Assembly: GCF_003515065.1 (NCBI RefSeq)
Contig: NZ_QXGH01000012.1
Coordinates: 1-64,000 of the forward strand
Source of the DNA: Nocardioides immobilis
GTDB lineage: Bacteria; Actinomycetota; Actinomycetes; Propionibacteriales; Nocardioidaceae
Reading direction: 5' to 3'
DNA: 64,000 nucleotides
In this document: positions 54,080-61,890 of the stretch, one piece after another
How the letters are laid out: each line of letters begins with the position of its first letter
Position numbering within the stretch: position 1 is the stretch's first letter
Translations under genes and position numbers: made by a program
The notes under the pieces: model-generated
What the model was told of the DNA's origin: nothing
The model's input: the letters and a program-made list of their open reading frames with translations, nothing else
Database searches by the model: none

Positions 54080-56149
54080 CTAGGGCGCCGGGGTGTGGCG
54101 CAGGACCAGCGACGTCAGCTCGCGCGGGTTGCCGGCGTCACCACCGAGCTGATGGTCGTAGGTCTTCGTGGCGAGCACGTCGGACCCCGACGGACCTACG
54201 GTCCAGTCCTTGATCAGGTAGGAGGAGCCTTGGGCGTCGGCGGCCTCGGTCACGTGCCCGACGAAGAAGTACAGGGCCCACCACCAATTGGTGATGGTCG
54301 GCGCCGACGGCTGCGGACATCTCGCTGGCGTGGTGGTGTAGCGGGTGATGTCCCGCGGCGACGTCTCGAGTCCGGCCTGGCCGGGGTCGATCCGCATCCG
54401 GAGGCGGAACGGTGTGCCATCTGCGGAGTCGTCGCGGTAGTAATTCAGGTCGAGGTCCAGGTCCAGTACCCGGAACGTGCCGTCGAGGGTGCCGTCGGCT
54501 GAGGCAGTGTCCACACACTCGATCGGGTCCGCGTCGCCGGGCGGATCCCAGAGCTCACGGTCGCTGTAGCTGCCCGTGTAGGCGACGTACTCCTCCGGTG
54601 CCGAGCCGGTCCCCTTGGTCTCGGGGTCGCGGACATCGATCTGTACCGGCACCTCCAGCGCCCGCAGGTGATGGCTCCACGCGGTGCCCCAGCGCTCGTC
54701 GTCGGACCACGCGTCGCCGTACGCGAGGAAGTCGAAGTCGACCTCGAAGCGCAGGCACTTGTTCATCGTCGCGGCGGGCATGGGTGACTCGCCCGCCCCC
54801 AGCAGCTCCCGCGCGCGCTCGGCAGCGAGCATGAACAGCGCCATCCCGGGGTCGTGCTCGGTCACGCACCGGTGGTGGGCGTCCGGGATCATCTTGGCGA
54901 AGATCTGGTCGACCAGGTCCCAGCCCATGGCCATCGTCGGCGCCTGTTCGTCCCCGACGCCGAGCAGCTGCAGCTGACGGGCTGCAGTGACGAAGTCCTG
55001 CACCGCGGTCAGGCCGGTCCGCGTGGTGTCGCCCGCGAGCGCGGCGCGCATGCGCGGAACGACGACGTCGCGGAGGTACGCCAGGGCGACGGCCGCGGCC
55101 TGCGCCAGCGCGGCGTTCTCCTTCTTCGCCGCCGTCTCGGGATCGGTCCCGTCGGTCCGGGCCTCGTGCGCTTCCCGCACCTGCTGCTTGACCTCCGCGA
55201 ACCGCTGCTCCCACTGGGCGTCCGAACCTGCCGGCACGCGTGCCTGCTGGGCGGCGCGGTCCGCGTCGGTCGCGCTGCCGACGCCCGCGCCCGTGAAGTG
55301 CGTCAGCTTCATCACGATCGCCTCGCCGCGCTCGAGCCCGTAGGCGTGCAGGTCGGTCCCGTCGCCCTGGTAGGCGAAGCCGGCCTGCCGGGCGAGCGCG
55401 ACCGCGCGATCAGGGACGATCGTCAGGGTGACCGGTCGCAGGAACGAGAGCCCGTCGGGGGCGAGGTCGACGCCCGCGAGCAGCCCGCCGGACATGCCCA
55501 GCCCGTCGACCGACGTGATCGGCCGGAGCGCGATCTCGACGGTCGACGCCAGCGCGTGGGGCGGCACGTCGAGGATGAACGTGTCCCCGCCGGCACCCAG
55601 GGCGATGCTGCCGCCGGTCGGCCCGATCACCTTCTTCGCGGTGGCCGAGCCGAGCTGCGTCGTGACGGCCCGAGGGTCGGGGGTGCCGGCGACGTACGAC
55701 TTCGGCTTGGGCCAGATCCAGATCGTCGCCCGGGTCACCCGGCAGTTGTCGCGCTCGGACGTCTCCCTCACCGCCGTCGTGGCGTCCGCGCACGCGACGA
55801 CGCGATGGGGACCCACCTCCGCCGGGATCGTGAAGGACGCCCGCACCGTGCGCGCGGCACCCGCGCCGATCCGTCCCACGCCGACGGTCCCGAGCGCGAC
55901 GTCCTTGCGGTCGCGGCGGCCGTCGTTGGAGAGGTAGAGCCGCACCTTGGACGCGCCGGCACCGCCTGTGCCGGTGTTGCGGACGGTCACCCGGAAGGTG
56001 GCGTCGCCGCCCACGGTGGCCTGCGCCGGGATCACGACCCGGGAGACGGTGAGATTGGGCGTCCCGGCGCCGGCGGCGCGATCGGGCAGCGCGGCGAGTG
56101 CGGTCACGGCCATCGCGGTGGTGAGCACGAGAGAGGTGGTACGGCGCAT
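54080..56149 (-). CDS. Exported CARDB-domain protein
   Basis: A 689-residue secreted protein. The signal peptide is RRTTSLVLTTAMAVTALAAL. A CARDB adhesion-like domain follows (TPNLTVSRVVIPAQATVGG to RETSERDNCRV, residues about 30-125). A ZU5-like segment (GGSIALGAGGDTFILDVPPHAL) leads into a long helical region without known domain. Role unknown, probably envelope-associated. Confidence 0.8.
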   Translation of the reverse strand: MRRTTSLVLTTAMAVTALAALPDRAAGAGTPNLTVSRVVIPAQATVGGDATFRVTVRNTGTGGAGASKVRLYLSNDGRRDRKDVALGTVGVGRIGAGAARTVRASFTIPAEVGPHRVVACADATTAVRETSERDNCRVTRATIWIWPKPKSYVAGTPDPRAVTTQLGSATAKKVIGPTGGSIALGAGGDTFILDVPPHALASTVEIALRPITSVDGLGMSGGLLAGVDLAPDGLSFLRPVTLTIVPDRAVALARQAGFAYQGDGTDLHAYGLERGEAIVMKLTHFTGAGVGSATDADRAAQQARVPAGSDAQWEQRFAEVKQQVREAHEARTDGTDPETAAKKENAALAQAAAVALAYLRDVVVPRMRAALAGDTTRTGLTAVQDFVTAARQLQLLGVGDEQAPTMAMGWDLVDQIFAKMIPDAHHRCVTEHDPGMALFMLAAERARELLGAGESPMPAATMNKCLRFEVDFDFLAYGDAWSDDERWGTAWSHHLRALEVPVQIDVRDPETKGTGSAPEEYVAYTGSYSDRELWDPPGDADPIECVDTASADGTLDGTFRVLDLDLDLNYYRDDSADGTPFRLRMRIDPGQAGLETSPRDITRYTTTPARCPQPSAPTITNWWWALYFFVGHVTEAADAQGSSYLIKDWTVGPSGSDVLATKTYDHQLGGDAGNPRELTSLVLRHTPAP

Positions 56150-56287
56150 GACGGCCTCCTGGAGGGATCCGGCTCGAGGCGTCGAGTAGAGCACCGCGGC
56201 CGCGCCGTCGGCAGGGTGAACGGCGGAAACTCAACCGGAGTGATGAGGAACCCCATCCCCACGGATGAGAACCCGGCCGCTCGTCCG

Positions 56288-56515
56288 TCAGCGGTACGGC
56301 GCGACGTGGCCCTCGGCCGCCCGCGTCTCCTGCTGGTCCCGCACGCACTTGGCGAGCGCGAACGAGGAGTTCACGAGGAAGAGGGCGCCCAGGCCGAGGA
56401 ACGCCCGCACCCAGGGGTCCGCCGGGATGAAGTAGATCCCGCCGAGCATGAACAGCATCGCCGCGCCGAACGAGATCGCTGACTGGAGGTAGAACGCGTA
56501 GGTCATCTTGGTCAT
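56288..56515 (-). CDS. YiaA/YiaB two-helix inner-membrane protein
   Basis: A 75-residue protein with two membrane helices (YLQSAISFGAAMLFMLGGIY and WVRAFLGLGALFLVNSSFAL). The ATG at 56515 begins the recognisable domain (TKMTYAFYLQ); an upstream start at 56551 is possible. Function unknown. It is the last ordinary gene before the msrA-end repeat region. Confidence 0.85.
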   Translation of the reverse strand: MTKMTYAFYLQSAISFGAAMLFMLGGIYFIPADPWVRAFLGLGALFLVNSSFALAKCVRDQQETRAAEGHVAPYR

Positions 56516-56625
56516 GACACCAGCGTCCGGCGCAGCGGGCCCCGGCTGCATGAGTGCACGTACTCAATCCCACCGCGCACCCGGACGTACCAAAGTCGGT
56601 TCACCGCGCCCCCGCGCAGCCCAGG

Positions 56626-56721
56626 TCAGGCCGGGAACGGGACTCCCGTGTTGGCGTGGCAGCGGTAGCCGTAGGGGTTCTTGTGCAGGTACTGCTGCCA
56701 GAGGTTCCTCGCGTTGTGGCC
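56626..56721 (-). pseudogene. Orphan msrA 3' end, copy A
   Basis: Read on the minus strand, the fragment encodes WQQYLHKNPYGYRCHANTG followed by VPFPA and a TGA at 56628-56626. The 60 bases at 56638-56697 match copy B at 47 of 60 positions and the intact gene at 42 of 60. Homology stops just before QQYL; the preceding residues do not match MsrA. It lacks the GCFWG catalytic end and cannot be functional. Confidence 0.8.
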
Positions 56722-56809
56722 TTTGGGTCGCCGGGTCGGCCGTCCCAGTGATCGTTGTCGATCAAGCGTCGAGCTGGGGCTGCTGGACACCACAGGTCCG
56801 ATTCGCTGA

Positions 56810-57355
56810 CTACTTGAGGAGCCTCCTTAGGAAGCCCCGAACACCCCTCGACCTCTGCTCTTCCTGCACTTTCATTCGCTTCGTCAGATCTACGATCTCC
56901 TCCAACAGGGCATTCAGCTCAGTTTGCTTCCGAAGTTCGTCGGCGGCCTTCGCTGCCTGGGCATCGAGTGCCGCGCTCACGTCCGTCATCTTCACGCCGT
57001 GGCGACCGACCCTCAGACCCGTCATAGCCTCACCGTGGCTGATAGTCCGCGCGGCCTCTTGCTGACGCTTCACAAGGGCAGCGAAGGCCAACAAGACGGT
57101 CATACCCAAGCTCACTGCAGAACCGTTCGTGACGACGAGGCTCCAAAAGACTCCTGCACCGCCAGTAGTCGCGCCGCTAATCGCGGCCGACTCCGCCAGG
57201 AAGCACAAGAGGAACGCGACGCCCATGAACCAAGTGAAGGGATCTCTCCAGGGGTCTCGGACACCAAGCCAGTTCCCGGCTTCGATGATCAGGGCCACGA
57301 TGAATACGGGGATGACCTGGGCGTAAACGGCGCAATCGGAGGCAGAAAGTTCCAC
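56810..57355 (-). CDS. Membrane/coiled-coil protein next to the kinase-ligase gene
   Basis: A 181-residue protein starting at GTG. Three membrane helices occupy residues about 10-95 (VIPVFIVALIIEAGNWLG, FMGVAFLLCFLAESAAIS, VVTNGSAVSLGMTVLLAFAALV). A cytoplasmic helical tail follows with heptad-like repeats (ALDAQAAKAADELRKQTE, LLEEIVDLTKRMKVQEEQ) and a basic end. It lies 113 bases downstream of the kinase-ligase gene on the same strand and may be co-transcribed. A membrane effector or anchor for the kinase is one possibility. Family not recognised. Confidence 0.7.
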   Translation of the reverse strand: MELSASDCAVYAQVIPVFIVALIIEAGNWLGVRDPWRDPFTWFMGVAFLLCFLAESAAISGATTGGAGVFWSLVVTNGSAVSLGMTVLLAFAALVKRQQEAARTISHGEAMTGLRVGRHGVKMTDVSAALDAQAAKAADELRKQTELNALLEEIVDLTKRMKVQEEQRSRGVRGFLRRLLK

Positions 57356-57468
57356 GCCTCCATCCTCGCAAGCTGTCCAGCCATAGTCTGAAGGCGTGGC
57401 AGAAGACCAGGCCCGACAGGCCCGTCCTTGACGTCACGCACACCTGTAGATACTTCGCGACGCTGCCG

Positions 57469-59208
57469 TTACGGGCTGAGGCTCGGAGGCTCCTGGCGGG
57501 GCCGGCGTGGAGGCCAGGTGTCGCCGGAGTTGTGCCGCATCGGCACGCCGGCCGCCTCCATGCCTCGGAGAACTCGCACATGCCAGTCGACGTCCAGCCA
57601 GGCGCGCAACCTGGCGGCCTTCCGCTGGTTCGCACTGCGTTCGTCCTGACATTCCTCGTCCGACCAGTACTGCAGTCGTGGCGTCAGCGCCTCGAGGAGT
57701 TGCTGCTCGCTGGCGCCGAGTAGCAGGTCGAGGGTGGGCAGCGCCTTCACCAGCTTCTTCGCTTCCCAGGAATCCGTTGGAGTCATGGTCGCGACGGTTG
57801 CGACGAACGGCCGATTCTGACTCAACGTCCAGTCATCCAGGAACCAGTCCGGCGCTGGCGATCTCATGCTGCTGACGGCCTTGGCCACCGATGACCTGTC
57901 CTGCGCGTACAGGTCCCCTTCGTTGCGGAACAGCCCGCGTTCGAGCAGCCGCGACGTCACCGCGTGGACCGCATCACTTCGGGTGAAGTCGGTCTGTTCG
58001 TGCCGCATGAATCGTGCTAGTCCTAGATGCTGCTTGATACGCGGCAAGACAAGGCTTGAGCAGAACTCCTCGTTGGAACAGAAGCGGCCGTCGTTGTAGC
58101 CCGGTTCGAGGCGGGTGCCGCATGACGAGCAATTCGTGGGCAGCTTAGGCGACCTCTCCGCACCCGTCCGGAGGGACGTCAACACCGCACCCACATGGAC
58201 TCTGTCTCGATCGTCCCAGCCGATCGCGACGCGATCGCCGAGCCTTATGTTGACGTCCCCAGCGTTTGTGCGCCAATAACTGACAACGCCTCGCGAGCGT
58301 TCGATCTCGGGCACCCATGCCCCGACATACAGCTTGCCGTCTGCGGAAACGTCGAGTCGAGTCACCTCGGTAACCGCTTCGCGGTCCAACATGTCGGTGT
58401 GCCGCCTCCGAGAGAGACGTCGACCGGTGAGCTCCGGGCTCCGTAAGAGACCCCGGAGGGTCTCGACGAGTTCGCCCGCGGTCGGCCGGAGTAGAGGGTC
58501 CTTTCGCAAACACGCGGCAACTACGTCCGCGGCGACACCCACACCGAACAGATCCGGGGCCTGCTCGGCGGCCAACCTCTGCTGCTCCTGTGGTGTGCGA
58601 GCGGGTGGGAACGGCAGGTGACCCGAAAGCGCCTTGGTGGCTGTCACGCCCCATTGCCAGATGTCCGAAGCTGGGGTGACTGCGCTGGACGTCCACTGCT
58701 CGGGGGCGAGGTAGGCCATTTTCCCGGCCAGCATCTGGGAATATGGCGTGTTCGTTCCGAGGGTCGCCAGCCCAAGGTCGATCAGTACGCCGTCGGTCGG
58801 TGTGACCAGAATGTTGTCGGGCGAGATATCGCGGTGGGTGAGACCAGCGCGGTGCATGGCAGCAAGCCCGCGGGCAGCCCCCATCAGCGCCAGCAAGAGT
58901 GCCCTCTCCGACGTCTCGTGAGAACGCGCCGCCTCCTTGAGCGTGAGCGTTCCCACTGCTCGGAACGCGATCCAAGGGGGGTCCGCGTCCAAATCGAAGT
59001 CGTGGACCTGTGCGACGTGCCGCGTGTCGACACGCTGCGCAGCCTCAAGTTCGCGACGAAACAGCTCGCGAGCCGTCGGGTCCCGATGATCGTTCAAGAC
59101 CTTGACTGCGACTGTCACTCCGTCGCGGGACTCGGCAAGGTAGACGGTGCCGAAGCCGCCGCCTCCCAGCCGCCGAATGACGGAGTAGTCGCCGAACCGC
59201 TCGCCCAA
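57469..59208 (-). CDS. Ser/Thr protein kinase fused to LigA-like OB-zinc-HhH domains
   Basis: A 579-residue protein from a TTG at 59208 with AGGAGAGGAGAG upstream. Residues 1-255 are a protein kinase: Gly loop GGGGFGTVY, Lys36, HRDISPDN (Asp127), DLG (144-146), APE at 168-170. From about 285 it resembles NAD+-dependent DNA ligase: OB fold (NIRLGDRVAIGWDD), Cys4 zinc finger (Cys360, 363, 377, 383; NCSSCGTRL to EEFCSS), then the HhH region (SRLLERGLFRNEGDLYAQD, LPTLDLLLGASEQQLLEAL) ending with DVDWHVRVLRGMEAAGVPM, close to the actinobacterial LigA sequence before BRCT. The adenylation and BRCT domains are absent. It could bind nicked or damaged DNA and signal by phosphorylation. Codon use is less GC-rich than the flanks. 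Confidence 0.85.
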   Translation of the reverse strand: MGERFGDYSVIRRLGGGGFGTVYLAESRDGVTVAVKVLNDHRDPTARELFRRELEAAQRVDTRHVAQVHDFDLDADPPWIAFRAVGTLTLKEAARSHETSERALLLALMGAARGLAAMHRAGLTHRDISPDNILVTPTDGVLIDLGLATLGTNTPYSQMLAGKMAYLAPEQWTSSAVTPASDIWQWGVTATKALSGHLPFPPARTPQEQQRLAAEQAPDLFGVGVAADVVAACLRKDPLLRPTAGELVETLRGLLRSPELTGRRLSRRRHTDMLDREAVTEVTRLDVSADGKLYVGAWVPEIERSRGVVSYWRTNAGDVNIRLGDRVAIGWDDRDRVHVGAVLTSLRTGAERSPKLPTNCSSCGTRLEPGYNDGRFCSNEEFCSSLVLPRIKQHLGLARFMRHEQTDFTRSDAVHAVTSRLLERGLFRNEGDLYAQDRSSVAKAVSSMRSPAPDWFLDDWTLSQNRPFVATVATMTPTDSWEAKKLVKALPTLDLLLGASEQQLLEALTPRLQYWSDEECQDERSANQRKAARLRAWLDVDWHVRVLRGMEAAGVPMRHNSGDTWPPRRPRQEPPSLSP

Positions 59209-59504
59209 GTTGGCTCTCCTCTCCTGCTGGCGAGTCCGTCCTCGCCAACTGCCGTCGACCTTGGTCCGATCTCGCGAACAGCATCGCAGCCCCCGTAGTC
59301 GGGCGTCTGCCGAAGTTTCTGGCAACCTGCCGATGGCGGTTCAGCCGTGCATGATTGGGCCGTGTACGCGCTCGAACTCATCGCCGGCGAGGGGCGACCC
59401 GCCAATACGGGACGAGGGCGCGATGGCGCTACGCGGCTGACACGAGGTCGAGTGGACCGAGGCGTGTCACCGTCTCAGGCAGATTCGGGGTCCGGGGTGA
59501 GGGT
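59209..59504. other. Non-coding stretch upstream of the kinase-ligase gene
   Basis: This 296-base gap holds the SD of the kinase gene (immediately after 59208) and no convincing gene. No clear promoter boxes, repeats or hairpins stand out. Several open frames exist but lack SD and homology. Confidence 0.5.
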
Positions 59505-59702
59505 GTGAGCGACATCGCGGGCACCGGCCGCGGGCGACTGGCGTGGCGTCGTTCATTGCGATGGACCCAGCAAGGTCGGCTACGCCAAAGAAGCCTCGGC
59601 GATCTCATGGATGAAGTGAGGGCCAGGGCGCCCGCGCGGCCAGACACCAAGGTAAAGCAACCTGGCGGTCGGCCGACGGCGTCTGCCGTGAAGCCCTGCT
59701 AG
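59505..59702 (+). CDS. Possible small basic protein beside the second repeat
   Basis: A GTG frame of 65 codons preceded by GGGGTGAGG. The predicted product is very basic (RGRLAWRRSLRWTQQGRLRQ, then SLGDLMDEVRARA) and ends KPC. There are no homologues I recognise. It lies between the kinase gene and repeat copy B on the opposite strand. It may be a chance frame. Confidence 0.25.
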   Translation: MSDIAGTGRGRLAWRRSLRWTQQGRLRQRSLGDLMDEVRARAPARPDTKVKQPGGRPTASAVKPC

Positions 59703-59707
59703 CTGGC

Positions 59708-59800
59708 CACCTCAGGAAACGGGATCCCCGTGTTCGCGTGGCAGCGGTAGCCATTTAAGTGCTTTGCGAGGTACTGCTGCCATTCCGTTCCCAATCGGGC
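59708..59800 (-). pseudogene. Orphan msrA 3' end, copy B
   Basis: On the minus strand this encodes WQQYLAKHLNGYRCHANTG, then IPFPEVAS and a stop. The 60 bases at 59720-59779 match the intact msrA at 54 of 60 positions. Upstream residues (ARLGTE) do not match MsrA, so homology starts at about the same point as in copy A. It is the junction between the two modules. Confidence 0.82.
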
Positions 59801-59988
59801 TGGACGCGTTCTCCGCAGGCTCCCTCCCGCGATTCGTCATGTCCGCACGACGCAGGGCGGCACTTCGCTCCGTACCCTTACGGCAGACCCGGCAGCGTAC
59901 CGAGCGAGACGTTCGGGGTCGGGTGGTCACGGCCGCCACGCCCGACCGTTCGACAGCGAAGTGTCGGTCCCGCGAATACCCTTGGGGA

Positions 59989-60057
59989 ATGCCGCATCAG
60001 GAGCACATCGCGCACGCCAAGGGGCGGCGCGCCGTGTTCGGGACCTCCCGTGCCTAG
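59989..60057 (+). CDS. Possible 22-codon leader ORF overlapping the DUF2510 gene start
   Basis: TACCCT (59977-59982) lies six bases before this ATG, a leaderless-type promoter. The frame encodes MPHQEHIAHAKGRRAVFG and ends SRA-stop, overlapping the GTG at 60050 of the next gene by 8 bases. It may provide translational coupling for that gene, which lacks its own clear SD. Evidence is only positional. Confidence 0.35.
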   Translation: MPHQEHIAHAKGRRAVFGTSRA

Positions 60058-61081
60058 GAAGAAGGTCGATGTCGAGGTCCCTGACGGCCAGCACCTTGGT
60101 TGGTCGAGGGACACGGATGGCGCGCTACGCGCCCACCTGTTCGACGACAGGACCAACAAGCTCGTGGGACATGCCGAGCTATTCGAGCCCGAGGACGACC
60201 ACGACTACGCCAGGTCATACGACTGGGAGCCGAGCCCTGAGAACTCGCCAGCCGCTGCACAAGAGCCCGATGAGGAGTTCGGGCTCGTCGGCATGCTGGT
60301 TGTTCTCGGCGTCGCTTTCGCCGCTGTCAAGGGCGCGGAACACCTCGAGAACAGACGGGCCCCGAGGCCGGCGCGTCAGCCAAGCAAGAAGGATCGCAAG
60401 CGGGCAATGAAGGCAGCCAGGGCCGCGCGACAGGTGCCCGTTGTGGCGCCGGTCGCGCACCGGCCGCGGCCCGCGACGCCACCAGGCTGGCTCGTCGATC
60501 CCTGGGACCACCGTTGGGTCCGGTGGTGGAACGGGTACGGGTGGACGGGGCACCTGAGGCCGCGGTACGCGCAGGCGTCGCTCCCCGCTGCGGCCCACAC
60601 TGGGCCTTGGCCGCACCATGCCCCGGCCGGGGCTGTTCCGGCGGCCCAGACGCACCCACCGGTCACGATGAGCCGCCAGGAGTGGCAACAGCGCGCGCGG
60701 GCAATGCTGCTTGCCCGCGCCTTTAGCGAGGAGCAGCAGCGGCTCCTCGCTCACGCCTGCATTGATGACGCCGACCCGGCCGTATTGGAACTCCAGCGCG
60801 CGTTCGCCAGCCTGTCTCCAGAGCAGTTCGCCGAACGGGTCGGCCAACTGGTGGCGGCGAACCCCGCAGCACTCAGTGCCGCGGAGGCGCAGTTCCTGTC
60901 GATCTTCGGCGAGGGATCCGCTGCGCAGCCGCAGCCCTCGCACGCATCCCCACGGCAGCGGCTGGCCAGCCGCCCCGGACTTGCAGGAGCGCAGTCGTGG
61001 CCTCCCGGCTGGTACGACGACAAACGCGGACGCTGGCGTTGGTGGGACGGGCGGCAGTGGACCCATCACGTGCGGCCATAG
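60050..61081 (+). CDS. DUF2510-like domain protein of the second module
   Basis: A 343-residue protein. After an acidic N-terminus comes a short hydrophobic segment (FGLVGMLVVLGVAFAAVKGA, near residues 75-94), a basic linker, and two Trp-rich DUF2510-like motifs: PPGWLVDPWDHRWVRWWNG near residue 143 and PPGWYDDKRGRWRWWDGRQ near the C-terminus. The central part is helical (EQQRLLAHACIDDADPAVLE). DUF2510 often occurs near the membrane in actinobacterial proteins of unknown role. It is the only sizeable gene between copies B and C. Confidence 0.7.
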   Translation: MPRKKVDVEVPDGQHLGWSRDTDGALRAHLFDDRTNKLVGHAELFEPEDDHDYARSYDWEPSPENSPAAAQEPDEEFGLVGMLVVLGVAFAAVKGAEHLENRRAPRPARQPSKKDRKRAMKAARAARQVPVVAPVAHRPRPATPPGWLVDPWDHRWVRWWNGYGWTGHLRPRYAQASLPAAAHTGPWPHHAPAGAVPAAQTHPPVTMSRQEWQQRARAMLLARAFSEEQQRLLAHACIDDADPAVLELQRAFASLSPEQFAERVGQLVAANPAALSAAEAQFLSIFGEGSAAQPQPSHASPRQRLASRPGLAGAQSWPPGWYDDKRGRWRWWDGRQWTHHVRP

Positions 61082-61192
61082 GCGACGCGCGACTGTCGAC
61101 CCCGGTCGCGGCTTCGGCGACGTTGGCCTATCGCGGCCTTGGAAGCGGATGTCGTCGATGGTCGGGGCGTCCGGTGGTGCCGGGAGCAGAGC

Positions 61193-61840
61193 TCAGGAGT
61201 GAGTCGGGAAGGGGATCCCGGTGTTCGCGTGGCAGCGATATCCATTTACGTGTTTTGCGAGGTACTGCTGGTGGTGCGCCTCGGCGTAGTGGTACAAGCC
61301 CGCCGGCCCGATCTCGGTGGTGATCTCGCCGTAGCCACGACGGGCGATCTCGTCGCCGTAGACCTTGGTCAGCTCGCGCGCGGTCTGCTCCTGCTCAGGG
61401 GAGTGGAAGTAGATGGCGGAGCGGTACTGGGTGCCGATGTCGTTGCCCTGGCGCATGCCCTGGGTCGGGTCGTGCACCTCGAAGAACTTCTTGACCAGGT
61501 CGGCGTAGGAGACGCGGTCGGGGTCGAAGACGATCCGGATGGCCTCGGTGTGGCCGGTGCGGCCGCTGCAGACCTCTTCGTACGTCGGGTTCGGCGTGGT
61601 GCCGCCGGCGTAGCCCACCGACGTCGACCAGACGCCGGGGATCTGCCAGAAGATCTCCTCGGCACCCCAGAAGCAGCCGAGGCCGAACTCGGCGACCTCG
61701 AGACCGTCGGGCACGTCGTCGGTGACGATGGGGGCGTTGAGGACTGCGTGCTTCTCAGGAAGCGCGAAAGCGGGCTCGGAGCGCCCCGGAAGCGCCTCGG
61801 CAGGGTCGACCATCTCGGTCTTGCGGCGGGAGAGGAACAT
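61193..61840 (-). CDS. msrA: Peptide methionine sulfoxide reductase A (intact)
   Basis: A 215-residue enzyme that repairs methionine-S-sulfoxide. The catalytic motif GCFWGAEEIFW lies near residue 55, with GYAGG, TGHTEAI and the EHxQ-like HHQQYL region before the C-terminal GYRCHANTGIPFPTHS. The last 60 or so coding bases are the third copy of the repeat. The product is of normal length, so the gene end has been kept functional through the insertions. Confidence 0.95.
   Translation of the reverse strand: MFLSRRKTEMVDPAEALPGRSEPAFALPEKHAVLNAPIVTDDVPDGLEVAEFGLGCFWGAEEIFWQIPGVWSTSVGYAGGTTPNPTYEEVCSGRTGHTEAIRIVFDPDRVSYADLVKKFFEVHDPTQGMRQGNDIGTQYRSAIYFHSPEQEQTARELTKVYGDEIARRGYGEITTEIGPAGLYHYAEAHHQQYLAKHVNGYRCHANTGIPFPTHS
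61211..61270 (-). repeat. msrA 3'-end repeat, intact copy C
   Basis: The segment encoding the MsrA C-terminus (QQYLAKHVNGYRCHANTG). It is 54/60 identical to copy B (59720-59779) and 42/60 to copy A (56638-56697), all in the same orientation. It probably marks the attachment site used by the two modules. Confidence 0.8.
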
Positions 61841-61890
61841 GCCTCCAGTCTCCCCGGAAGCGCAAGCCCCACACCGCTCTCAGTGAACTC

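Larger units (their letters stand above)
56626..61270. mobile_element. Composite island formed by stepwise insertion at the msrA 3' end (inferred)
   Basis: Three direct copies of the msrA 3' end (56638-56697, 59720-59779, 61211-61270) bracket two modules of about 3.0 and 1.4 kb. Genes inside use visibly fewer G/C-ending codons than neighbours on either side. The rightmost copy completes a full-length msrA; the other two end open frames that lead nowhere. This is the layout expected when short elements insert into a gene end by site-specific recombination. No integrase or transposase is present, so the elements would have been moved in trans or lost that gene. Confidence 0.6.

Noticed and set aside
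56554..57065. Plus-strand frames across repeat copy A
   Set aside because: They cross the orphan msrA end and antisense the membrane protein gene without any recognisable domain.
59764..59988. 97-codon plus-strand frame starting at 59764
   Set aside because: Its first part lies inside the msrA-end repeat and has no SD or homology; only the last 22 codons have a plausible own start.
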